Positions 45,281 through 56,724 of a stretch of 64,000 nt of DNA are shown here, one piece after another. Source of the DNA: Triglochin maritima (Eukaryota > Streptophyta > Magnoliopsida > Alismatales > Juncaginaceae); NCBI GenBank assembly GCA_963682175.1, contig OY821777.1, positions 19,612,001 to 19,676,000 of the forward strand, in the 5' to 3' direction. The notes beneath the pieces were generated by a model. The model was not told the DNA's origin, did no database searches, and was given only the letters and a program-made list of their open reading frames with translations. A program made the translations under genes and the position numbers. Numbering within the stretch: position 1 is the stretch's first letter; each line of letters starts with the position of its first letter.

Positions 45281-47647
45281 AGGTTGAGTAAATGAATCAC
45301 TCCCTTTTTTCTTACTTCCTTTTTGCTTATGTGATGATTTATTTGATTCAGAATTCTGATAAATACGTGCTCTCATCACAACATCACTTGGGTTGCATAT
45401 TATTTCTGGCTCATTATCAATATGGAAGATATTAAATTCTGCTTTTAAGTTCCCGAAAGATAATTGCATGAGCCCATTTCGACAGTTTATTAATGCTTCC
45501 GAAGTGGCTAAAAAGGGTCTACCTAGAATTACAGGGATTTGTCGATTAGGATTTACAACAGGTTCAGTATCAAGTACGACAAAATCCACTGGATAAATGA
45601 AGTCACCAACCTTAATCAAAACGTCCTCTACTATACCTCTCGGTTTCTTAACAGAACAATCAGCGAATTGGAGGGTTGTCTTAGAGGGTTTCAGTGGACC
45701 AAGGTTGAGTTGCTCGTAGACAGAAAATGGGAGTAAGTTAACGCTTGCACCTAGGTCTAGAAGGGCTTTATTGATAAAAGTATCTCCTATTGAACATGAA
45801 ATTGTGGGATACCCAGGGTCCTTATATTTTATAGGAGATGTGTTGGAAAGAATAGAGCATATGTTTGCAGTTAAGAATGCCTTCTTTGGTACATTCGTTT
45901 TTCTCTTTTTAGTGCACAAATCTTTCAAGAATTTAGCATAAGCAGGTATTTGTTGAATCATATCTAAGAGTGGAATATTCACCTTAACTTGCTTAAATAC
46001 TTCTAAGATTTTCTCCATTTGTGCACTTGAGCTCTTCTTGAGTCTATTGGGAAATGGGGCTTTAGGAACATAGACTCGCTCAGGTTCAGGTTGAGCTATG
46101 GGTTCAGGTTGTGTAGGTGGGTTGGGCTTTTCAATTTGGACGTCAGGTTCAATGGTCAGGTCATATGTGGTTGCTTGATGGCTAGATTGATTAGACATTC
46201 TAGGGTTTACCACATTGTTATCAACTTGTCGTCCGGACCGTAATGACACTACTGCATTGATTTGTTGGAACGGTCCTTCCTCGTTAACCATTTGAACCGG
46301 TCTGGGGTTGTTATTTCCTGAGGGTGGTTGATAAGATTGATATTGATTATTAGTTCTTGGGTTCACCTCAGGTTGACTTGGAAATTGACCCTTTTCTCTT
46401 TCACCTACTATATGCGCTAATTGGCTGACTTGTGTCTCTAGCCTTTGGAATGATTGGTTGGTTGTTTGTATAAAAGTTTTCATTAAATTTTCCAAGTTTG
46501 TCAACCTAACTTCATGATTTCCATTGTTATTACCCCCAGATGATGTATTATTTTGGTTATATGGGTTTGGTTGTTGTCTAGGAGGTTGACCTTGTTGGTT
46601 CCACGAAAAATTGGGATGATTACGCCAACCCGGGTTGTAGGTTGATGCATAAGGATCATTTCTAGAATGGTTAAACGTGGCATTAACATGTTCCAAGTCT
46701 ACACAGTCCTCCATTAAATGACCAGTCTGACCACATCTAGAGCAAGGGGTAGAGGATGCTTGTCGGGTTTGGTTTTGCAGCTCTAAACTTTCCATTCTGC
46801 GCATAAGGGTGGCTAGTTTTGCCTCAGCCGCTATGTTGGCATCTATAGCTAAGACACCTGGTCGGGGTTGACTTGCTATTCTAGATCCAATACTCGGGTT
46901 GATGGGTGTTCTAGCATTGTCCCATTGCATAATGTTTTCAGCTAAATCCTCAAGAAAAGTCCAGGCATCATTTTCATTTTTCGATATGAAATTCCTTTGG
47001 CTCACAGATTCTAGCATAACTCTAGATGTGGGTGTCAATCCCTCATAAATAATTTGGCATAATTGTCATTTTAGAATTCCGTGATGAGGGCATTGGGTCA
47101 AGACACTTTTAAATCTTTCAAGATAGGAATAGAACGGCTCGCTCTCAGACTGAACGAATGCAACAATTTCATTCCTAATCTTCATAGTCTTATGGTTGGG
47201 GAAATATTTTTTTAGAAACACTTGAACAAACTCAGCCCAACTCCTAATAGATCTTTCGGCTAGACTATATAGCCATTTCTTAGCGTCGTCCTTCAGTGCT
47301 AGAGGCACGAATTTCAGACGCACTGCCTCCTCAGGGATATGCTGGTATTGCATAAGAGAGCAGATTTCCTCAAATTCTCTAAGGAAGAGATATGGATCTT
47401 CCCTAGAGGTGAACTTAGGCAGCGTACTCATGTATTGTGCCTTAAGTTCGAAATCGCGACCCGGTATGGTGGGCATGACGATGCACGATGGCTGAGCAGC
47501 CATCGTTGGGTAGCACCGATCCCTCAGAGTCATAGGCGGGTTCACAACATTCTCACCCATTAGATCCGGGTGAGGTGGTGCAACAGATGGATTGGGGTTA
47601 AGCTCTAGACTTGAATCTAGATGAACTCGTGAGAGTCGATTACTCAA
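45278..47647 (-). CDS. Athila-type gag-protease polyprotein with one in-frame TGA
   Basis: The frame opens with ATG at 47647 (MSNRLSRVHLDSS). Gag motifs: QPSCIVMPTIPGRDFELKA, EDPYLFLREFEEICS, DDAKKWLYSLAERSI, FLKKYFPNHKT. TGA at 47066-47068 replaces a Trp conserved in relatives (CPHHGI, then a W). Reading continues in the same frame for 595 codons: IIYEGLTPTSRVML, zinc knuckle CSRCGQTGHLMEDC, an Asn/Gln-rich linker, then protease with LLDLGASVNLLPFSVYEQL (catalytic DxGA), LQFADCSVKKPRG and PVILGRPFLATSEALINCR. The stop codon, 45278-45280, is the first three bases of the 3' LTR. Gag would form the particle and the protease would cleave it. The TGA is followed by CAA TTA, a known leaky context. 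Confidence 0.85.
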
Positions 47648-48960
47648 GTCCCGAATCCAAATCTGAGTGCACCGGGTTGAATCAATTTTTGAATTTGAGT
47701 TTGAAATTTAAATTTCAAATTCAATTTCAAAAATCAATTACCTTCTTTTTTTTTAAATTTTTAAATTTTAATTTTTTTTTATGAAAATGGAAACAAACAA
47801 TAGAAAGGTAAAGATGAGAAGGGAAAGAAGACTCAGACGAGAAGGGAAACTTAACTCTAAAGGATAAAAATTAGGGTTAGTCAGAAATTTCTTGAACAAG
47901 CACGGTTAAAACAATCCTAGACCTAGTGTCGCTTAGATCTAGACGACTCCTAACTGGTTGAGTCGAATTGATTTGCTTGGTTCACCTCCCTCACTAATCA
48001 AACCAAATTGGTCAGGCAGTGTATAGCTAGTGGGGGCGCTTCCGACAGAGTCGGTGCCAATTAGACAACCACTTCGCTTGGAAGACTTACGTCAACACAA
48101 AAACACTTTCTAGACACCAAATTAAATTCGATCGGCTTCAGGTCATAGCAAGTCAAACCAATTCTTCTCCTTAATTGAGTCTGAGTCCTTAGGGGCCAAT
48201 GTCTAATTGATTTTAAATTTAGGCTTAGGTGACACTTTAGGATTGTGGTTTGTGGGCCACGGGAGGGTGATGAAATCCCCACCGTATCTTTGCCTACGGA
48301 GTTGCCCTTAAAGTAGTTTAACTTAGATCTAGCAAAGATAGTCAAACAATGGTCTTTTTAATGGGGCAATTTCAAGGTTGTATGCAAACTAAAGTATATG
48401 CTTAAATGCAATCGTTAAAACCACGATACGTACCTTGCCTCCAGCAAGCTTCAACAATAAAAAATAATTTGCAAGAATTTAGCAAGAATAATGCAAGCAA
48501 AACATTATATGATGCATGCACTAAGGTCTTTCTAATTTTGCCAATTTTAGGTCCGAGTTGAATTATTGCCAATTATGGAATTGTAAACCCTAACACATGC
48601 AATTCTACGAAAGGAAACTTTTCAACAATTCAGATTTTACGAGAAAGGCAAGAAAAGTTACCTCCGCAATGCTCAGTCGGGTTCGCCGCCCGCTCTCGGA
48701 GATTCCAGTAGCTTAATGCGACCACCCAGAGATGCCGACGATACCCCAGAAATTTGAAGACCAGAACCCACACTGGTGCGGCGATTCCGCCGCAAGCCAC
48801 CTTGTAGATACGGCGATTCCGCCGCCCAAGTGTCTCAGAACACTCCCGGATTTTGCCGCGCGCTCTGTTGTCTCCTGCTACACAAATTCAAATACTTAGA
48901 TCGCGCACAAGGTAGACAGGATAAAATCGAAAACACAAAAACACAAAATCTGCGTCGCCT
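47648..48960 (-). other. Untranslated leader of the 43369-50894 element
   Basis: Between the primer site and the gag ATG. AT-rich near 47700-47790 and GC-rich near 48680-48960. A 94-codon minus ORF (48061-48345) has no recognisable domain. Confidence 0.6.
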
Positions 48961-48977
48961 CCCCGGCAGCGGCGCCA
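48961..48977 (-). promoter_or_regulatory. Primer-binding site (tRNA-Asp)
   Basis: On minus: TGGCGCCGCTGCCGGGG. It differs at one position from the complement of the plant tRNA-Asp 3' end (TGGCGCCGTTGCCGGGG), and is six bases past the LTR end. Confidence 0.9.
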
Positions 48978-48983
48978 AAAACT

Positions 48984-50894
48984 TGATGAGATTTTTATTT
49001 ATACCGCAAGTGCACGGCGTCTATGAAGATGTGGCAAGTACGGGTCGAACACAAGGAGGGAGAGATTTCGTAGTTGATGTTATTTTTGATTAAGAGGAAG
49101 AAGGAGAGAAGAATCAATTGAGTTTTTAGGTTTTTGGATTAAGTAGCTAAACATGCACAAATAAAACTAAAACAAGAAATAAGAGAGAAATCCGTTGGAT
49201 GGAGGTTTAGATTTAGGTTTAGATCAGAGAATTACTGAAACTTATTGTAAATCATATTAGTTATGAAGCATTACAAGATAAATGACTTAACATAAACTCA
49301 AGTAATCAAAATATACTAATCATGAACTTAAAATAATAACATGCAATTCATTTTCTCTAACCCTAAATCCGTCACCTCCACCCTTTGGAAAGAGTTAGAA
49401 ACTCATGGAGGGAGGAAGACGAAGGGATCCTAGAGACATTAAAAGAAAAGAGAAACAAAACAAAATAAAACAGAAATTTATTACTAATGATCCAAGACCA
49501 AAGGTTCAAAGATGTGTTACATTCGTCCTACGAGGCTATTTATAGCCGATACAAGGGATACCAATACATAAAAGGAGAGTACACGCGTCATCGCACCACA
49601 GGCCGGAATTTCAAATTTCAAACCCTAAGAGGGGCGGCGAATTCTCCGCCTGTTATGTACAATATGCGGCTAAAACGCCGCCCAGGTTGAAGATATTGCG
49701 CCCGGATTTCTGTCATGTGTTTATGGTATGATTTTATCCTCCTTTGCGCGTCTGGATGGATTCTTTCCAATCTCTTGAGCTCCGGATTAATTCCTTCCAT
49801 TGTTGGAGATTTATAATTGATTTTTTTTCTTTTGACTTTCTCCACACAATAACTTGGTCCTTTTATTTTGTAGTCAGGTCCTTGACATTTTGCATTTAAG
49901 CCCCTGACCTTTTTGTGATTAGCTCCTTGAATGCTTTTGTGCTTGGGTGCATTTCCATTTGAAACCCGATAAACTTGAACTTGGCCTTTGTGATAGAAAT
50001 GAATCTTTTGCACGTGTTTACGCTCAGAATGTGGGTAATTTGCATTCAGGTCCCTGTATTCTGTAAATACGACTAAACACATACCTTAGTAGCATTTATT
50101 GATATAAAAGTAATCTAAATGAAAGACATATGATGCAATGTATGCAATGCATCAACCGGTCAGGTTCGGTCCGGTCCAAAACACCGGACCGAACCAAAAT
50201 ATGCACAACCCTACCTATCCCATTACGTGGAACACTCACACTTACGGACTCCATTATGACTTTACTTGCACAACTAACAGTGAACTCAAGTCTTCGGGGG
50301 CAACTCGTCAATGCAGACTGAATTAGCTTTCAAAAACAACATGGCTAGAACTTATAATCAACTCTCTAATCCTAGTTTTGGCAAAATAGCCTTAATCCAA
50401 TCTTTATTTTGATGATGAGTATTAACACTAATGCTAATCTAATTAAATTCACGATTTACATCGCACCCACGGATGCATATTGTTTTTTTGTATCTCTTTT
50501 CCTTAATATGTTATCAAGACTTATGAAGCAAATGGATAGAAGTCAAAACATGCAATCAAACTCAAAGAAGTCTTGTAACTTTACTTTTTATTAAATCCTG
50601 GGATCATATATAAACTTCTGCACAAATTGGAATCAAAGTGGAACACTTAGAAAAACATAAGATTTTGTCCACACTTCTAGTCGGACGACACAAACGAATC
50701 CCTAAGGCAATAAGACTCATCCTTTGATTTAACCTAGATTTAGACGACTCATCTTGCCTTGAGTCGTCCGATCCCAGTTGTCAGTAAACACTTTTAGCCT
50801 TTTGCTCCACTAGATTCGAACGACTTGTTCATCCCTAAGTCGTCTGATTCACTATTGTGGTAAAATTCAAACACCAAACTGTGAGATCCTAATC
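48984..50894 (-). repeat. 5' LTR of the 43369-50894 element
   Basis: Inner edge TGATGAGATTTTTATTTATA on plus. Contains the same TATA box and hAT-like block as its partner. Confidence 0.9.
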
Positions 50895-51529
50895 CTAATT
50901 GTGCCTTAATGATCTTTTAGGTGGACATTAGGAAGAGATGAGATGGACGGCTGGGATGGAGTGTTGGTGGATGAGGGGTTGAGATGGATTGGAGATGAGA
51001 TGAGTGGTGGTGATGGATTGAAGATGGAATGAATGGTTGGGATTGAAGGTTGGGGAGATATTTATGGTGGGTTGAGTTCTCTCCCACTCTTCTCTCACGT
51101 CTCTCTCTCCATTAGTGGTGATCTCCGGCGTGGAGGTGGCGTGCTCCGGCGAAGGGGAGGCTCGGGCGTGGGTTGGGAGTTGAGGTGAGTGTTGGCTTCT
51201 TAACCCTTCCGGCTTGTTTTGTTCCCTCCCTCGACCTAACTTGTTTCGGTGGTCTTGGTTGCTTGTGGTTGGGTGGTGGACGTCGACGGAGGTGGAATTG
51301 TGAGTGTGGATCGTCGAGGAGGTGTGGATCGTGGTTTAGTCGCGAGGATCGTCGACGGGTCGTGATTTTGGGAGGCGTGCTCGTGGAGGCGTCGTCGTGG
51401 TTCTTCAAAGGTTTCTTCAAACCTTCCGGTATGTCAACTCGCGCAGTTAAGTATCGTGAGTATTTGGAAGTCGACAGTAGGCCTTCTGGCTCGTCGCAAG
51501 TAAACGTGCAGCAGATTTTACTGCCTGAT

Positions 51530-52209
51530 CGGTCAACCTGTTGGTGCAAACGGTCGATCGTTCGTATTGAGATTTCGGGTTCTGCCTCACATCGGTCGAA
51601 CGATGCCCTTAGGGCGGTCGACCGATCGTGCATAGGAGGCAAGCCTGGTGGTTTTCGGTCGAACGGGGTCCCTTCGTCGTTCGACCGTGTGCACTGTCAT
51701 TGGTCGGTCGGGGGCGTTGCCCATCCAAACGGTCGACCGCTCGTTGACTTCGTCCAACCGTGACTTAAGTTGGAATAGCGGTCGGTTCGACCGAAGGTGG
51801 TTTCGGTCGAACGGACTTGATGAGGAGCGTGGGGGAATGCTCTGGACAAATTCGGTCGACCGAGAGTGCTCAGGCGTTCGACCGGATTTGTGGTAAGAGT
51901 TGGGGGAATTCCCTGGTGGAATTCGGTCGACCGAGAGTACTCGAGGGTCCGACCGGATTCATTGTGGAGATTGTGAGATTTGTCCCTGGTAACTTTTGGT
52001 TGAACAGGGCCCCTTTGCCGTTCGACCAATTGGTCGTTTTGTTCGTTAAACCTAGGAGTTGACCATCTAAATGATTGACCGTCCCTTGACTTTGGTTCGA
52101 CCGAACGAGCGATGTTGGTGGGAATCGGTCGACCGATGGAGTGGCGGTCGAGGCGATTGCCCTGTATTTGCTTGATTCGGTCGACCGGGACTTTTGGTTC
52201 GGTCGACCG
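51530..52209. repeat. CGGTCGACCG palindrome cluster F
   Basis: The longest cluster, about 680 bp. Seven exact decamers and some fifteen variants, many of the half-changed form CGGTCGAACG or its complement CGTTCGACCG. A pair of near-identical units (ATTCGGTCGACCGAGAG) lies near 51850 and 51920. Confidence 0.95.
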
Positions 52210-52324
52210 TTGGTGTCCAGTTTTGCATTATGGAGGTGCAGTTGTTGTGGTCGTCCGTGTGGGGCGAGTTGTGGTGTCGATGTTCTTCCGGCGAGTGTGC
52301 TAGGGTGCACGAGTGTTGCGGTGG

Positions 52325-52770
52325 TTGGGTGAAAGAGCTATGGAGCCCCGTAACTGTGTGGAGCTTGGGTTGGCTGAAAAAGGCCTGGAGCCCAGCTTAG
52401 AAATTGTGGTGTTATGGTGGTTGGGTGAAAAAACCTTGGAGCCCCGTAACTGTGAGAGTTGTGGTTGGGTGAAAGAGCCCTGGAGCCCAGCTAGTCTGTG
52501 CGGGGTTGGTTGAAAAAGACCTGGAGCTCCATAGTGCATTCAGGTTGGCTGAAAAAGGCCTGGAACCTGAGCAAGGACCACGTGTTAAGGGTTGGTTGAA
52601 AAAGACCTGGAGCCATTGGTCGTGTCGTGGTAGCTGCGGTTTGCTGAAAAAGGCCGGGAGCCCAACTTGGCGATGAGTGTGTGTTGCGGTGGTTGGGTGA
52701 AAAAGTCCTGGAGCCCCGTGACTGTGGTGTGTGTTGTGGTTGGGTGAAAGAGTCATGGAGCCCAGACTGT
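52325..52770 (+). repeat. Minisatellite in the gypsy LTR
   Basis: About nine units built on GGTTGGNTGAAAAAGNCCTGG followed by AGCCC, with irregular linkers of 15-35 bp (repeat period about 45-60 bp). Confidence 0.9.
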
Positions 52771-53149
52771 TTGAGATGCTTTTCTTGTTAGTAGAATTGC
52801 ATGCTAGGATGCTTTCATTTCATGCATTGTAGAGTTTGGCATACGGGGTTTCCTTCTGAAAACTCAGGCATTGTTGCACGTTTACTTTTCACGTTGTGAT
52901 CGGTGATAGGAGGTGGTGACCGAGGAGAGGAGCACCGCTACCGGATCCAACTTTCTCTCAGTTGAGGTAGGGTGATTACTGTATCTGTTGTATAGCATTT
53001 TGATGTAATCACAACTTTTGAAATACTCTGATGTACATATATATATATATTATGTGGGTGAACCTGTTTCCATATTTGCGTAATATCCTCTGTTGATTGT
53101 GTGTTATTTAAAATTTTAAATTCTTCCGCTGTTTGAGAATGTTACAACT

Positions 53150-53161
53150 AGGTATCAGAGC
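53150..53161 (+). promoter_or_regulatory. Primer-binding site (initiator tRNA-Met)
   Basis: AGGTATCAGAGC, one base from TGGTATCAGAGC, the complement of plant initiator tRNA-Met 3' end, four bases past the LTR. Confidence 0.85.
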
Positions 53162-53269
53162 GGTCGATTCCAGTGTCCATATCCAAAGACACCACCCTTA
53201 GAGTTTTAGGGTCTGCATTAGTTCATGCACTCATGGTTTTGACGTGTGTTGTTTTCTTTTGTGTTTAGA

Positions 53270-54296
53270 TGCCTCCGAGACGCGTGAGACATCCCCCACG
53301 GGACCGTAGCACCAACGGTGAGACTGGGGCACGGACTGGGCAGAGGAGTGGCAGATGATCTATGACACAGTGGGGCGACTGGGTGCGATGTTGGATCTCC
53401 AGTTAGGCAGACGAGTGCCGACAGCGGCAGGAGCGATGCTCAACTGCTTTACGAGACAGCACCCGCCTACCTTCGATGGTAGAGGAGAGTCTGAGGCTGC
53501 GGAGGACTGGGTCCTGAAGATTCAGGAGATCCTTCAGGCGATTAAGTGCCCGCCTGAGAGGAAGGCAGGCTTGGCAGCGTATGTGTTGGGCGGAGATGCG
53601 TCCAACCGGTGGAGGACCACATCTGCGGTGGTGTTTGAGGGCAGGACTGATGTCAGCTGGGAGGAATTCCTACGGGAGTTCAATGAGCAGTATTTCTTAG
53701 AGCATGTCAGAGATGGGAGGAGAGAGGAGTTTATGACCCTCGAGCAGGGAGAGGTGACCCTGGCTGAGTATACCCGGAGGTTCAACGCGCTGGAGCATTA
53801 CTGTCCGGAGATCTGTGTGACGCCTCTGCAGAGGGCGAGGAAGTTTATATGGGGGCTGAGGAAGCACCTCCGTACTCAGGTGACATACAGTATGCCACAG
53901 ACGTCGGCCGATGTCGTGAGGTTTGCCACGATCATTGATCAGGATTACCAACAGAATTATGCTGAGGCCAGGAGAGCACCGGGGAAGGTCAGTGGACGTC
54001 CAGGTGCTCCGCTAGCAGGGAACCCGGGCAAGAGGCCCCGGATCAGAGGAAGTGGATCACGCCGGCCCGAGGCGTGCAGAGGTTGTGGCCGAGTTCACTC
54101 AGGTGAGTGTTGGGGCCGTGGGGTTTGTCACGGGTGTGGCAAGCCAGGCCATTTTGTGCGAGACTCTCCGAGTGGGCCAGGCGGGTCCAGCAGGCATACA
54201 AGGCCGCCAGCAGCAGGCAGAGGCGGAGGTCGCCAAACTTTTGCACCGCCACAACAGGGTCAGAGGACTGCGGGTCTTTACCATCCAGGCGGATGA
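53270..54296 (+). pseudogene. Chromovirus gag, frameshifted
   Basis: ATG at 53270 opens MPPRRVRHPPRDRS and meets a stop (TGA) at about 53357. The main capsid frame runs 53355-54296. It has PPTFDGRGESEAAEDWVLKI, CPPERKAGLAAYVLGGDA, SWEEFLREFNEQYF, LEQGEVTLAEYTRRFNALE and a zinc knuckle CHGCGKPGHFVRDS, in which the last Cys is Ser. These follow the Ty3/gypsy retrotransposon Gag domain. Start and main part are in different frames, so intact Gag cannot be made. Protease follows in another frame. Confidence 0.85.
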
Positions 54297-54299
54297 GGA

Positions 54300-54600
54300 G
54301 AGAGACGCCAGCATGGTGGTGGAAGGTACGCTATTTGTTGCTGGGTTGAGTGTGAGAGTGTTGTTTGACTGTGGGGCCACACACTCGTTCATTTTGGAGC
54401 GATTTGCGAGCGTGTTGGGCCGTACCCCTGCGATGTTGACTGTCACGTTGGAAGTCAGCACACCCTTGGGTCTGGTGGGCATTGTGGGGAGCTTCCTCCC
54501 CAGCACCACAATTGTTTCGGAAGATCAGGAGTTTCCGGCTGACCTGATCTTGTTGCCAATGGAGGACTTCGACGTCATACTGGGAATGGATTGGCTATAA
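54300..54600 (+). pseudogene. Aspartic protease of the chromovirus-type element
   Basis: VRVLFDCGATHSFILERFA carries the active-site motif in the D-C-G-A form; PMEDFDVILGMDWL is the C-terminal motif. A stop directly after MDWL separates it from RT. It lies in a different frame from gag. Confidence 0.8.
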
Positions 54601-56153
54601 CCAGTACGATGTGCAAGTTTTGTGCTGGGAGAAGAAGATTCTGATTCCGAGGAAGGGTCTACCTGATGTGCTGATCAGGGGGACGAAGGACAGAGGAAGC
54701 AGAGTAGTCGTATCAGCATTGAGGGCACAGAAGTTGTTGCAACAGGGTTGCAGAGCTTTCGTGGTCACTCTGGTAGTTCTAGATCCAGAGGCGAGGAGAT
54801 TGGAGGACATTGAGATAGTTCAGGAGTTTCCAGAGGTCTTTGCAGATGATGTCTCCGGGTTGCCGCCTTAGAGAGAGAGATCGAGTTTGGGATTGATTTG
54901 GTGGATGGGACAACGCCGCAGTCGAAGGCGTCATATCAGATGGCACCTGCCGAGCTGGCAGAGCTGAAGAAGCAGTTGCAGGATCTGATGGATACGGGGT
55001 TTATCCGCCCAGTGTCTCGCCTTGGGGAGCGCCAGTACTCTTCGTGAAGAAGGATGGATCGCTGCGGATGTGTATTGACTACAGGATGCTGAACAAGGTT
55101 ACCGTTAGGAATCGGTATCCCTTGCCCAGGATCGAGGACCTGTTTGACCAGTTGCAGTCAGCGAAGGTCTTCTCGAAGATTGATCTGTGATCCAGTTATC
55201 ATCAGTTGAGGATCAGAGAGGCAGATGTGCAAACGACAGCGTTCAGGACGAGGTACGGGCATTACGAGTTTTTGGTGATGTCGTTCGGGTTGACGAACGC
55301 GCATGCAACGTGTATGGATTTGAAGAACAGGACGTTCAGTCAGTACCTCGACCGGTTTGTGATTGTCTTCGTGGACGATATTTTGGTCTACTCGCCAGAT
55401 GTGGAGCAACATCGAGAGCACTTGAGAGTTGTACTTGGCATTTTGAGAGATCGTCAGTTATATGCCAAGTTTTCGAAGTGCGAGTTCTGGCTAAGCAGTG
55501 TCGCCTTTCTGAGACACATTGTATCGGGATTTGAGATTTCAGTGGATCCAGCGAAGGTTGAGGTCATGACGCAGTGGAGAGCCCCTACTAGTGTGGCAGA
55601 GATGAGGAGTTTTGTGGGGTTGACGGGTTATTATCGCCGCTTTATTCAGGATTTCTCCAGGTTGGCTTCACCGTTGACGGCTCTGACCCGGAAGGGCGTC
55701 AAGTTCGTATGGTCCCAGAAGTGCGAGGACAGTTTCCAGGAACTGAAGAGTCGGCTGACGACTGCTTCAGTTCTGACACTTTCCAGTGGAAGTGGTGGAT
55801 TTGTGATTTACAGTGACGCGTGAGGCGTTGAACTGGGATGTGTACTCATGCAGCACGGGCAGGTGGTTGCGTATGCTTCGAGGCAGCTGAAGGTGCACTA
55901 GAGGAACTACCCCACTCATGATTTGTAGTTGGCGGCAGTCGTGCATGCTTTGAAGACTTGGAGGCATTACCTGTATGGCGAGCGGTTCGAGGTATTTACA
56001 GATCATCAGAGCCTGAAGTATCTGTTTTCGCAGAAGGAGCTGAATATGAGGCAGCGTAGATGGCTCGATCTGATTAAGGATTATGATTTCACCATCTCGT
56101 ACCATCCGGGGAAGGCGAATTCGGTGGCTGATGCTTTGAACAGGAAGGTGTAG
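54601..56153 (+). pseudogene. Reverse transcriptase and RNase H remnant
   Basis: RT motifs in order: [62 protein letters not shown] (then a stop), [21 protein letters not shown], catalytic [20 protein letters not shown]. RNase [37 protein letters not shown] and [15 protein letters not shown]. At least six stops or shifts break it (including near 54870, 55045, 55188, 55823 and 56154). These enzymes would copy the element RNA in the cytoplasm. The copy is dead. Confidence 0.9.
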
Positions 56154-56724
56154 GGTACCGCAGCAGGTCTTTGTATCGAGGAGTGGAAGCTGCTTGAGGC
56201 GTTGACCTCTGCCTTTATAGCCTCCTTTTACGGCGCAACGTTTGACGGAATTAAGAATATACCAATTCTCGTATAAGTAAAGTGATGCACTCATGTTTGA
56301 GGAATTTCCATAAATAGTCAATGAAAAATCTTATGACATTCCAAATCTCTTAAAGATTCTCATAGCGGATTAATCCCATATATGTTCTCCAACATATATC
56401 CATGTAATTGACTAGACATCAAAATGTCTCTATAGCCGTGAAACGGTGTAATCAATCAACTTACAAACTAGTCTTTACAAGTCACTGACGTCCAACGCAA
56501 TGACTTAGACCAAGGACAACAATAAAATATACATTCAAGTTCACATTATAGGGTTTCATTTATCAAATCACGTATTTGACAAACCTATTTGAATTTATAA
56601 TTTATTTTGGATAATTATTTAATTCTAAACCATAATTAAATAAATACTAAAATTTTATTAAATAAGACAAATGTAAACAATACCAATATTCATGAACTAC
56701 TTCATAATACTAGATATTACATAA

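Larger units (their letters stand above)
43369..50894 (-). mobile_element. Young Athila-lineage gag-protease element (TR-GAG-like), minus strand
   Basis: LTRs at 43369-45279 and 48984-50894 align base for base at a constant offset of 5,615. I count about 14 substitutions and no indels, near 99.3% identity. The primer site is tRNA-Asp type. The 3.7-kb interior holds a 1.3-kb leader and one gag-protease frame interrupted by a single TGA. The frame stops on the first bases of the 3' LTR, so RT, RNase H and integrase are wholly absent. The layout matches TR-GAG elements, which depend on enzymes made elsewhere. No convincing target duplication was found; both outermost dinucleotides differ from their inner counterparts. 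Confidence 0.9.
50900..53146 (+). repeat. 5' LTR of the chromovirus-type element (family 1)
   Basis: TGTGCCTTAATG at the start, GAGAATGTTACA at the end, directly before the primer site. Contains palindrome cluster F and a minisatellite. ORFs in it (196, 176 and 146 codons) are repeat artefacts. The 5' edge is inferred from TG...CA ends only, since no second LTR exists to compare. Confidence 0.7.
50900..56250 (+). mobile_element. Ty3/gypsy chromovirus-type element, 3' end missing
   Basis: A 2.25-kb 5' LTR (50900-53146) is followed by an initiator-Met primer site and then gag, protease, RT and RNase H remnants with multiple stops. The RNase H tail breaks off at about 56250 where copia sequence begins. 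Integrase, chromodomain and 3' LTR are absent. The gag (FTRQHPPTFDGRGESEAAED) and RT ([20 protein letters not shown]) style suggests a Tekay/Del-like chromovirus; without the chromodomain this is unproven. Confidence 0.85.

Noticed and set aside
49618..50082. 154-codon and matching 131-codon ORFs in the two Athila LTRs
   Set aside because: They are in LTR sequence; one copy is shortened by a substitution and no domain is visible.
51173..51763. 196-codon ORF and its antisense partners in 51112-52310
   Set aside because: They lie in the gypsy LTR and palindrome array; open frames arise from GC-rich repeats without stops.
53150..53161. tRNA-Met gene fragment
   Set aside because: Only the 12-base primer-binding complement is present; no cloverleaf. 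The same applies to the tRNA-Asp-like sites at 15739 and 48961.
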